NCBI GenBank assembly: GCA_023396065.1 | Contig: JAEWXF010000028.1 | Span: 124,001 to 188,000 of the forward strand | Length of the DNA: 64,000 nucleotides | Source: Methanobacteriota archaeon | Lineage (GTDB): Archaea > Halobacteriota > Methanomicrobia > Methanomicrobiales > Methanocorpusculaceae | Direction of reading: 5' to 3' | In this document: piece after piece, positions 45,723 through 52,678 of the stretch | Position numbering within the stretch: the stretch's first letter is position 1 | Layout: each line of letters opens with the position of its first letter | Notes under the pieces: generated by a model | Seen by the model: only the letters and a program-made list of their open reading frames with translations | What the model was told of the DNA's origin: nothing | Database searches by the model: none | Translations under genes and position numbers: made by a program

Positions 45723-46328
45723 ATGGATGCATACACACGACATCGATATGGTATCGCAATGCTGTCAGTCGTTGCGTTTCTTCCACTTATTACTGTGTTT
45801 TTATTACAGGTCATACCCATTTATCAGCTGGAACCCCTTGACCTGCTTGTCACGTGGTTGTGGTACACAGGTATCCTGGGAATTTCATTCCTGGGTACAA
45901 TCCTCCTGTATCGCACAGAAAAAGGGCATCAAAAATATTGGCTGATTTTGCCCGGAATTTATCTGGTAGCTCTCTTCATTGCGGGTACATGGGTCACCTA
46001 CATTGAATCATATCTGCTTTTTGCAAATATGTTGATAACATTTTACGCGTTGGTAGTTCTTTCTGTGCTCTTTAATGGATGGTTTCTCCTGCCAGTATAT
46101 TTCCTCCCGCAAGTACCAAAAATATCCAGAGTTTTTGGGATCATATTTACCATCTGCTGTACGTATGGATTCATTGCTCTCTATGCTGCTATAACATACA
46201 TTGTGTATCCTAACACAATACAACACGAGATCCTGAATAATACCAGCTTCACTCTGTATCTTGTATCTTCACTTCTTGCCGGGGCAGCATTGCTTTATGC
46301 GGCCTATCGGCCGCGAGATGCAGAGTAA
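45723..46328 (+). CDS. Six-helix integral membrane protein, unknown
   Basis: A 201-residue hydrophobic protein with about six membrane helices and a short polar tail (YRPRDAE). It is not recognised. The start at 45723 (MDAYTRHRYGIAM) is preferred over 45711 because GAG precedes it at suitable distance. Standing between surface-protein genes and their remnants, it might export or process them, but nothing in the sequence shows that. Confidence 0.65.
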   Translation: MDAYTRHRYGIAMLSVVAFLPLITVFLLQVIPIYQLEPLDLLVTWLWYTGILGISFLGTILLYRTEKGHQKYWLILPGIYLVALFIAGTWVTYIESYLLFANMLITFYALVVLSVLFNGWFLLPVYFLPQVPKISRVFGIIFTICCTYGFIALYAAITYIVYPNTIQHEILNNTSFTLYLVSSLLAGAALLYAAYRPRDAE

Positions 46329-46418
46329 CCTACAGCATTCCGGATACGGAATAGTTACGACTACAAATATTGAGTGAAAAGGGACATCCGACTCCCTGAG
46401 CTGCTCACCATCTCCTGA

Positions 46419-46466
46419 CCTCCTTTTTTCGAGAGAGTTTTCGGCCACAACTCATATCTATACAAC
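46419..46466 (+). promoter_or_regulatory. Shared box plus TATA upstream of tandem-domain gene
   Basis: GACCTCCTTTTTTCGAGAGA leads into GAGTTTTCGGCCAC (46435-46448) and a TATA-like CATATCTATA (about 46453-46462). The 32-base lead is repeated almost exactly before the relic box at 49741. Confidence 0.75.
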
Positions 46467-46482
46467 ATGAGAAATACTCTGT

Positions 46483-47802
46483 ATGCCGGGAAGAATTCTT
46501 CTCTACTCCTGTGTTTTGATTGCAGTACTCGCAGTTATCCCCGTCAGTGCGGATGAACCTCCCCTCTTCACCATCCCGGACGTTGCAACTGTCCTGAGTG
46601 TTGAAGATGCCCGACAGCTCGGTCAGTATCAGATTGCAGGTCTGGACAGTCCTACCTACGGCCCGCTCCACATTCCCTCTCTCCTTTTGCCGAAAGGCAA
46701 CGCATCCGCCAGTCCTGCATATGAACTCCTGTACTTCAACAACGTCGTCCCCAGCGCAGCCGATACCCTTGAACTTTCCTTTGCCCTGCGGGGAGTTCCG
46801 TACACGGCAGAACTTTCGAAAATTCCCGTTGAACTGGGTCAGGGGATGACCGGGTACACCGGACACCTCCGTGAACCGGCATCTGCACGCGTCAGTGCGA
46901 CTCTTCGCGGACCCCATACGCTCAGCATGACCATTCACCTGCCGGGAGAACAGATCACCCTCGATACCATACAGAGCGAAGCCGCTCTGAAAACAACAAA
47001 ACATCCGCTGCACATCGCATACAGCTCCAAAAGCTTCCCGGATCTCTCCGGGTCTGCCGGTACCGGAGACAAACCTGAACCGGTCCCTGCGGAACTCCGG
47101 CCAACGCAGTCTTCGGAAAACAGTACCGGAACAGTCCCTCAGCAGACGCCCGCCGGCAATGGGAACGGTATCCCTCTCATCACCATTCCGAATGCTGCAG
47201 CCATTCTCAGCGATGAAGAAGTCCAAAAACTTGCACAGTATCAGATCGCAGGTATTGATAGTCCTACCTACGGCAGGTTGCATGTTCCGCCTCTCCTTTT
47301 GTCGACAAACACCAGTCCCGCATATGAACTCCTGTACTTTGAAAACGTTGTCCCTGATGCAGCCGACACCCTCGGACTTTCCCTTGTTCTCCGAGGGGTT
47401 TCGTACACCGCAGAACTCTCAAAAATCCCCGTTGACCCGGGTCAGGGGAAAACCGGATACAATGGATCCCTCCGGGGTCTGGAATCTGCAAAGGTCAATG
47501 CAGCAGTTTTGGGACCACATATAATCAGTATGGTCATTGAACTCCCGGATGAAAGGATAATCATCGAGACAGTACAGAGTGGTACCGCTCTGAAAACGAC
47601 ACAACATCCGCTACATATCGCATACAGTTCTAAAAGTCTCCCGGACAGCTTTGGATATGCCGGAACCGGTGATAATCCAAAACCACACACGCAGCAGGCA
47701 TCTGCCCCTGAAATGACAAAGGCCGCAGCCCCGCTTGCAGAATTTTTCGGGATTTTTGGCGTCAGCACACTTCTGTTTTGTTGGAGACGAAACAAAGTCT
47801 GA
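46483..47802 (+). CDS. Cell-surface protein with two tandem propeptide-like domains
   Basis: A 439-residue protein: signal peptide (1-23, YSCVLIAVLAVIPVSA), domain A (about 27-185), a serine/proline linker, domain B (about 231-386) and a C-terminal helix followed by WRRNKV (416-439), a likely membrane anchor or sorting tail. The two domains are near-copies (SPTYGPLHIP / SPTYGRLHVP; KTTKHPLHIAYSSKS / KTTQHPLHIAYSSKS). Each is homologous to the N-terminal domain of the metalloprotease at 43041 (YGPLNIP; NPVHIVYSSND) but lacks the cysteine and any catalytic domain. It could be a surface-held inhibitor, scaffold or decoy for that protease. Promoter shares the regulon box. Confidence 0.8.
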   Translation: MPGRILLYSCVLIAVLAVIPVSADEPPLFTIPDVATVLSVEDARQLGQYQIAGLDSPTYGPLHIPSLLLPKGNASASPAYELLYFNNVVPSAADTLELSFALRGVPYTAELSKIPVELGQGMTGYTGHLREPASARVSATLRGPHTLSMTIHLPGEQITLDTIQSEAALKTTKHPLHIAYSSKSFPDLSGSAGTGDKPEPVPAELRPTQSSENSTGTVPQQTPAGNGNGIPLITIPNAAAILSDEEVQKLAQYQIAGIDSPTYGRLHVPPLLLSTNTSPAYELLYFENVVPDAADTLGLSLVLRGVSYTAELSKIPVDPGQGKTGYNGSLRGLESAKVNAAVLGPHIISMVIELPDERIIIETVQSGTALKTTQHPLHIAYSSKSLPDSFGYAGTGDNPKPHTQQASAPEMTKAAAPLAEFFGIFGVSTLLFCWRRNKV

Positions 47803-47839
47803 AATTTTTCAGAGAGTATCCCACACCATCTTTTATCCA

Positions 47840-47891
47840 AACGAGTTTTCGGCCACATTTCTTATATATCTTCAACCCCCTATTCTCACTC
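47840..47891 (+). promoter_or_regulatory. Shared box plus TATA upstream of lipoprotein gene
   Basis: AACGAGTTTTCGGCCACA (from 47840), then CTTATATATC (47861-47870) and an ATG at 47892. About 30 bases from TATA to ATG suggests a nearly leaderless mRNA. Same arrangement at 49030. Confidence 0.85.
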
Positions 47892-48290
47892 ATGTCTTCA
47901 GGGAAACTCTCGTTCCTCCTCCTCCTGCTGTTCCTCATCTCAGCAGTCCTCCTCGCCGGCTGTATCCAGCCGCCCGCTCCCGGTCCGCAGGAGAACACCA
48001 GCTTCAACCTGTCAGCCGCCGAACGCGACCCGGTCCGCGAAGCAGCAGCAGAGGCCGTTCAGTTCCCGAAAACCATTGATGAACTGGACGATCTGGACTG
48101 GATGCTTGAAATAAATCAGGTATATTATCAGTATCGAAACGAAACACCGGATGCCGACTACTACGGATTTTTGAAGCTGTACTATTCGGGCGCATACAGC
48201 AAATACAAAAACACCAGTCTCAACATGAGCTACATTGCGTATCTCGAACGTACCATGAGTGGTTATCCGTTCACGCTCAATCATAAGTGA
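47892..48290 (+). CDS. Lipoprotein, short paralogue
   Basis: A 132-residue lipoprotein with lipobox LLAGC after a 20-residue leader (MSSGKLSFLLLLLFLISAVL). The mature part shares ENTSFNLSA-ERDPVREAAAEA and NTSLNMSYIAYLE-TMSGYP with the longer lipoprotein at 49082 but stops after LNHK, where the paralogue continues into an EWN domain. Either a short form or truncated by mutation. The longer frame upstream of 47892 is just the promoter read in frame. Function unknown. Confidence 0.8.
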   Translation: MSSGKLSFLLLLLFLISAVLLAGCIQPPAPGPQENTSFNLSAAERDPVREAAAEAVQFPKTIDELDDLDWMLEINQVYYQYRNETPDADYYGFLKLYYSGAYSKYKNTSLNMSYIAYLERTMSGYPFTLNHK

Positions 48291-48426
48291 GGGATCACAA
48301 GCGAGTTATGTTTCGGTCGCTCCAGCTTGGACTGCAGATAACCGTCTTAGTTCAGTTCACTCAAGTGGGACAAACGTGGTCTAAGATATTAGATATAGTA
48401 ATACGCCAAAAATAGAACTGAAATCC
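48291..48426. promoter_or_regulatory. Intergenic region before lipoprotein at 48427
   Basis: 136 bases. A TATA-like GATATTAGATATAGTAATA lies 20-40 bases before the start. The shared GGCCA box is not present, setting this gene apart from its neighbours. Confidence 0.4.
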
Positions 48427-49029
48427 ATGAAACCTTCAACTATTTTTCTCATTGGCACACTCCTCCTGTTTGTCGCCATAACTGGCTGCATCCAGACAGC
48501 ACCGTCTCCGGAGAACACCAGTAGTTCCCCCTCACAGGACCACTGGACCGTCGGCTTTTATGATAAAGCCGTCTACGGGTATCCCGACGATGTAAACAGC
48601 AGTCATCGTATGGAGTATGTACTGGAATGGTCTATGGATATGGAGAACTCAACCGGATTTGCTCACGCAGAAAAACGAAACTCCAGCGCAAACCGTGTGC
48701 CGGTCTTCACGGTTGATCCGGGCACCACCGGAAAAATTGCCGTACTGCTCAGCGCTCCCAAGGAACGGAACCTCACCGTGTTTCTTGATCCGCAAACCGA
48801 CCTCCCGGACGGTGTCACACTCTCACTGGAAAATGCACCGCTCACCATCCCTGCCGGAGAAACAATCTCCGCTGACCTCAATGTAACCATGAGTCCGGAC
48901 GTGACCAGCAACAACCACTCCGTATCACTCATCCGGCTTGCAACCACACACGGCGCAAATACCGGACGATGGTGCCTCATCCTCACCAGCAGTGACCCGT
49001 ATATCCCGCCAATCGATGAACAGAGCTGA
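48427..49029 (+). CDS. Lipoprotein with Ig-like beta-sandwich domain
   Basis: A 200-residue lipoprotein: leader MKPSTIFLIGTLLLFVAIT and lipobox cysteine in ITGC. The outside part has alternating hydrophobic strands (VFTVDPGTTGKIAVLLSAP; LTIPAGETISADLNVTMSP; NNHSVSLIRLATTHG) typical of immunoglobulin-like or cohesin-type sandwiches. No catalytic motif. It lies between two paralogous lipoproteins but is unrelated to them and lacks their promoter box. Confidence 0.78.
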   Translation: MKPSTIFLIGTLLLFVAITGCIQTAPSPENTSSSPSQDHWTVGFYDKAVYGYPDDVNSSHRMEYVLEWSMDMENSTGFAHAEKRNSSANRVPVFTVDPGTTGKIAVLLSAPKERNLTVFLDPQTDLPDGVTLSLENAPLTIPAGETISADLNVTMSPDVTSNNHSVSLIRLATTHGANTGRWCLILTSSDPYIPPIDEQS

Positions 49030-49081
49030 AACGAGTTTTCGGCCACATTTTTTATATATCTTCAATCACCTATTCTCACTC
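49030..49081 (+). promoter_or_regulatory. Shared box plus TATA upstream of long lipoprotein gene
   Basis: AACGAGTTTTCGGCCACA starts at 49030, right at the stop of the preceding gene, then TTTATATATC and an ATG at 49082. Nearly identical to 47840-47891 over the whole stretch. Confidence 0.85.
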
Positions 49082-49858
49082 ATGTCTTCAGGGAAACTCT
49101 CGCTCCTCCTCCTGCTGTTCCTCATCTCAGCCGTTTTCACCACCGGCTGCGTACAGCCGCCCGCTCCCAACCCGCAGGAGAACACCAGCTTCAATCTGTC
49201 AGCCGTTGAACGCGACCCGGTCCGCGAAGCAGCAGCAGAGGCCGCACGGTTTCCCAAAGATGCCAGTGACGGACTAAAAAGTCTCCCGCCTTTTCCGGAG
49301 TACTATGTATTTCTGAATGCCTCGGAAAACAGAACCTACTATGACTATCTTGTCTACATGCATCCCCGGGAATATGAAACGTACCGGAATTCCTCGCTCA
49401 ACATGAGCTATATTGCATATCTCGAATGTACCATGAGTGGTTATCCGTTCACGCTCAATCATGACACCCAGTATGTACCGCTCTCATTTTTTGAAGTGCC
49501 CGGAGACATTGACCCGTCGCGCCCAGTAATTCATCTGACCTCTGAAGAAATCAGTGAAAATCCGCTTCTCAGATTTGAGTTCATTGAGACGAATCACTAC
49601 GGGGGGCTGAAAGTCCTCCCGTCCGAGGAATGGATGCTTGTCCCGTACAAAGATGCGTATCGAAACAATTCGTACTTTGAATGGAACGGGACCCACTATT
49701 TCATGCGTCGTTCCATTCCCGGACCTCCTTTTTTTCGAGAGAGTTTTCGGCCACATTTCTTATATATCTTCAACCGCTTATTCTCACTCATATCTCCACG
49801 AAAACTGCTGCCTCTCTATCCGGAAAATATCCTCTCAGTATCAGACACCATGACATAG
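49082..49858 (+). CDS. Lipoprotein with EWN-type C-terminal domain, 3' end fused to relic promoter
   Basis: A 258-residue lipoprotein frame: lipobox TTGC, an N-terminal half shared with 47892 (NTSFNLSAVERDPVREAAAE; NMSYIAYLE-TMSGYP) and a second half with the EWN domain (VIHLTSEEISENPLL; YFEWNGTHYF). The last 45 or so codons do not belong: they read through a fourth copy of the promoter box and leader (SFRPHFLYIFNRLFSL), whose start codon is now ATA. The original stop has therefore probably been lost by recombination. Confidence 0.8.
   Translation: MSSGKLSLLLLLFLISAVFTTGCVQPPAPNPQENTSFNLSAVERDPVREAAAEAARFPKDASDGLKSLPPFPEYYVFLNASENRTYYDYLVYMHPREYETYRNSSLNMSYIAYLECTMSGYPFTLNHDTQYVPLSFFEVPGDIDPSRPVIHLTSEEISENPLLRFEFIETNHYGGLKVLPSEEWMLVPYKDAYRNNSYFEWNGTHYFMRRSIPGPPFFRESFRPHFLYIFNRLFSLISPRKLLPLYPENILSVSDTMT
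49741..49795 (+). promoter_or_regulatory. Relic copy of shared box and TATA
   Basis: GAGTTTTCGGCCAC (49741-49754), CTTATATATC and CTCACTCATATCTCC, matching the promoters at 47840 and 49030 except that the start ATG is ATA. It lies inside the 3' end of the 49082 frame and may still drive the gene at 49869. Confidence 0.7.
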
Positions 49859-49868
49859 ATTGCATACC

Positions 49869-50237
49869 GTGACAAACACCAAAGAAATATCCATTCTGAT
49901 TCTCGGCATCCTAATAGTACTCTGCATGGGTATTGCCGCAGTATATTGTACAGCTGACAATATCGGTTACATAGGATTTGTGCCGGTTCCGAAAATTCCG
50001 CCAGACACCTCAGTAGTTCCCCTCACTGACCGGGATTTTACGGCTCATCCGGTACTGATTCCTGCACTCACTGGGGACAGTCCCACCCTTGGCATCCCTC
50101 TGGTGAGAAATGCATAGTACCAAAGTATTCATCCCAACTCCGTTCTCGAACCTGAGGGAAACAGTATCTATGACACCTATGCTCCGTATGTCGAATGGAA
50201 CGGGACTGTTTACCATCTTCAGCTTACGATAGCATAA
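49869..50237 (+). pseudogene. EWN-family membrane protein gene with in-frame TAG
   Basis: From a GTG at 49869 the frame encodes an N-terminal helix (ISILILGILIVLCMGIAAVY) and the family pattern VPLTDRDFTAHPVL, meets TAG at 50115-50117, then continues in the same frame with YQSIHPNSVLEPEGN and APYVEWNGTVYHL to a TAA at 50235-50237. Both relatives have tyrosine where the TAG stands (TAC in the 44983 fragment, TAT in 44485). One point mutation, sequencing error or readthrough would explain it. Confidence 0.75.
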
Positions 50238-50336
50238 GTGTACCCTGATCACACACACTTCTGTCGGCCGGAACACCCGGTCCGGCTCCTCAGAAAAAGG
50301 AGATAGTTCATCATCTCCGAAAACAAACATACCTGT

Positions 50337-51263
50337 ATGCACAGCATCGTAACCGGAGGCGCAGGATTTATCGGATCCCACCTCGTTGACCTCCTCCTCT
50401 CCCGCGGGGACACCGTAACCGTCATCGACTCCATGGTTGCCGGCCGGATGTTCAATATCGAGCATAATCTGCATCAGATCACCTTCGTCCATGCAGACCT
50501 TCTGGACGACGGATGGCAGAAACATTTTGCCGGGGCAGACCGTGTCTACCACATCGCCGCAGACCCTGATGTCCGCGGCTCAGCACGAAAATCCTACGAA
50601 GTCTATGAAAACAACGTCACCACAACCGTAAAAGTTCTCGAGGCAATGAAGGAACACGGTGTCAAAGAGATCGTCTTCACCTCAACCTCAACGGTCTACG
50701 GTGAAGCAGCTGTCATCCCGACGCCGGAGAACTACTCCCCGATGATGCCGATCTCAATCTACGGCGCAAGCAAACTCGCCTGTGAAGCAATGATCTCCGC
50801 ATACGCGGCAACCTACGGAATGAAAGCCTGGGTCTACCGGTTTGCCAACATCATCGGTTCCCGCAGCACACATGGTGTCATCTTCGACTTTGTCCAGAAA
50901 CTCCGGGCCAACCCTGCCGAACTTGAAATCCTCGGTGACGGCCGGCAGAGCAAATCCTACCTTGCAGTGGAAAACTGCGTTGCCGCCATGGTCTATGCGC
51001 CGACCATCTCCGACGGGACCTTCAACGTCTTCAACATCGGCTCCGAAGACTGGGTCAGCGTGAAAAGAATCGCCGAACTGATCGTCGAAGAGATGCATCT
51101 GAACAATGTCGCCTTCCGCTTCACCGGCGGGGACCGCGGCTGGATCGGTGACGTCCCGATGATGCGCCTCGCAGTCGACAAACTGAAATCCTTTGACTGG
51201 ACACCGGGCATCACCTCCGAAGAAAGCGTCCGCCGGGCAATCCGTGCGACACTCGAAGAATAA
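50337..51263 (+). CDS. NAD-dependent epimerase/dehydratase, GalE-like
   Basis: A 308-residue short-chain dehydrogenase of the extended type. NAD motif GGAGFIGSHLVDLLL at the N-terminus, STSTVYGEA with catalytic Ser/Thr, and YGASKLACEAM with the Tyr-x3-Lys pair near residue 142. Probably interconverts UDP-sugars for surface glycans. It is not in an operon; the convergent CbiMN pair follows. Confidence 0.9.
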   Translation: MHSIVTGGAGFIGSHLVDLLLSRGDTVTVIDSMVAGRMFNIEHNLHQITFVHADLLDDGWQKHFAGADRVYHIAADPDVRGSARKSYEVYENNVTTTVKVLEAMKEHGVKEIVFTSTSTVYGEAAVIPTPENYSPMMPISIYGASKLACEAMISAYAATYGMKAWVYRFANIIGSRSTHGVIFDFVQKLRANPAELEILGDGRQSKSYLAVENCVAAMVYAPTISDGTFNVFNIGSEDWVSVKRIAELIVEEMHLNNVAFRFTGGDRGWIGDVPMMRLAVDKLKSFDWTPGITSEESVRRAIRATLEE

Positions 51264-51429
51264 TTTTTTCGACAGCATTTCCTTCGTCTCTTTTTTATCA
51301 GAGTACACATACGTCACTGGTACCGTCTGGTTTTCCGATAATCCATACAGCGGAGAGCTAACCAGACGTATCGTTAGAGGCCGCAGAAATTTTTCTGTAA
51401 AAAAAGCATGCGGAAAAAATTCCGCAGAG
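51264..51429. terminator. Convergent intergenic region with hairpins
   Basis: TGCGGAA (51409-51415), loop AAAA, TTCCGCA (51420-51426) form a 7-base-pair stem just past the CbiN stop; CAGAAATTTTTCTG lies at 51384-51397. Probably terminates transcripts from both sides. Confidence 0.55.
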
Positions 51430-51735
51430 TTACTCATCCTCTTTTCGTCCTTTGGCCGCAGCACGCCAGTAGCCGAAAAAGTATCCGACAATGACCGCCC
51501 CGATAGCCGTCTGCACACAGAAGAAAAGTGACTCAATCTCACCGCTTGGCGGCTCCCAGATAGGAGTGAACCATGGTTCATATCCGGACTGGTCAATCAG
51601 ATCCGCAGCCCCGCCGTCCGCTCCACCCCAGCCCTCCTCTCCCGGACTGCCGGACGGAATCAGAAACAGTGTCCCGATCACAAAGACGACAATAACAGCG
51701 ATACCGAGTATGATTTCCAGCGTAGAACGTTTCAT
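51430..51735 (-). CDS. cbiN: Cobalt/nickel transport protein CbiN
   Basis: A 101-residue protein with two membrane helices (ILGIAVIVVFVIGTLFLIP and AIGAVIVGYFFGYW) and a long outside loop GEEGWGGADGGAADLI, the pattern of CbiN, which aids metal loading of CbiM. Overlaps cbiM by 4 bases. No cbiQ (transmembrane) or cbiO (ATPase) gene follows here. Confidence 0.88.
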   Translation of the reverse strand: MKRSTLEIILGIAVIVVFVIGTLFLIPSGSPGEEGWGGADGGAADLIDQSGYEPWFTPIWEPPSGEIESLFFCVQTAIGAVIVGYFFGYWRAAAKGRKEDE

Positions 51736-52427
51736 TCTGCTTCTCCCTGGATTTTCTGAATTTCAGCATCCTCAATAATGCCAAGTTTTTTCAGGATGTC
51801 AGGCTTGACGCGAACGATGTACTTGGCAACCAGAGCACAGATGATACCCTCAATAATCGCCAGAGGAATCTGTGTCACCGCAAAAATCGCAGCAAACGCC
51901 GCGAACGCAGCAAGGATACTGCCGTCAGCGGGGAACGCGAGAGCAAGCTGCAGGGACGTCACGGTATACGTCACAAGATTTGCGACAGCCGCAGTCACAA
52001 ACACTGCAAGTCCGAGACCAACCTTGTTGGTTTTCCGCAAAGCGACAAACACCAGCCAGGCAACAAACGGCCCGGCAATCGCCATAGAAAACACGTTTGC
52101 TCCAAGCGTCGTCAGACCCCCGTGAGCAAGAAGAATCGCCTGAAACACCAGAACAATTGTTCCGAGGACTGAGGTCACCCAGGGTCCGAAGAATGCAGCA
52201 GACAGACCAGTACCGGTCGGATGCGAACAGCTTCCGGTAACTGAGGGAATCTTCAGTGCTGAAAGTACGAAAACAAATGCGCCGCACACAGCCATCAGAG
52301 GAAGAATCCGTCTGTCCTGCTGTATCATCTGCTTCATCCTCCACAGACCATAGATAACACAAGGTGCTGCAAGCACAGCCCACAGCACACACCATTCGAT
52401 GGGCAGATACCCTTCCATAATGTGCAT
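51732..52427 (-). CDS. cbiM: Cobalt/nickel transport substrate-capture protein CbiM
   Basis: A 231-residue polytopic protein. I place the start at 52427, where it reads MHIMEGYLP: CbiM/NikM proteins bind Co or Ni through the amino terminus and His2, so the N-terminal Met-His is essential; the longer frame to 52466 would bury it. Conserved SVTGSCSHPTGTGLSA is present near residue 65. The ECF energising subunits must be elsewhere. Cobalt and nickel are needed for corrinoids and for cofactor F430. Confidence 0.92.
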   Translation of the reverse strand: MHIMEGYLPIEWCVLWAVLAAPCVIYGLWRMKQMIQQDRRILPLMAVCGAFVFVLSALKIPSVTGSCSHPTGTGLSAAFFGPWVTSVLGTIVLVFQAILLAHGGLTTLGANVFSMAIAGPFVAWLVFVALRKTNKVGLGLAVFVTAAVANLVTYTVTSLQLALAFPADGSILAAFAAFAAIFAVTQIPLAIIEGIICALVAKYIVRVKPDILKKLGIIEDAEIQKIQGEAE

Positions 52428-52678
52428 TAAATAAAATTGATCTAACGAGTATATATTTTCACTCATGTGAGGTGTAAATTCTTATAGGCAAATTGACTTG
52501 CTAGCATACCGTACCGTCATACATTCCCGACAGCGCAGAATATGCGCCCTCCATGTTTTTGCGTATTGTGGTTCTATAAATAGTCTCGCATACTCCCCGA
52601 AAGCATTGTCACTACAAATAGTTTAAATATCAGATAACGCTTACACTACGTAAACACAAATTTACAGGTGATACCTAC
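52428..52678. promoter_or_regulatory. Divergent promoter region cbiMN / cdc48
   Basis: 251 bases. ACGAGTATATATTTTC near 52445-52460 gives a minus-strand TATA for cbiM. On the plus strand TAGTTTAAATATC near 52618-52630 and GGTGAT at about 52667 (Shine-Dalgarno) precede cdc48. No cobalamin riboswitch-like structure was recognised. Confidence 0.5.

Noticed and set aside
49741..49858. A separate fourth lipoprotein gene
   Set aside because: The promoter copy is present but the start codon is ATA and the leader frame soon loses similarity, so it is a relic.
52428..52678. Possible cobalamin or metal riboswitch before cbiM
   Set aside because: No B12-box-like conserved sequence or multi-stem structure is evident; only TATA elements are visible.
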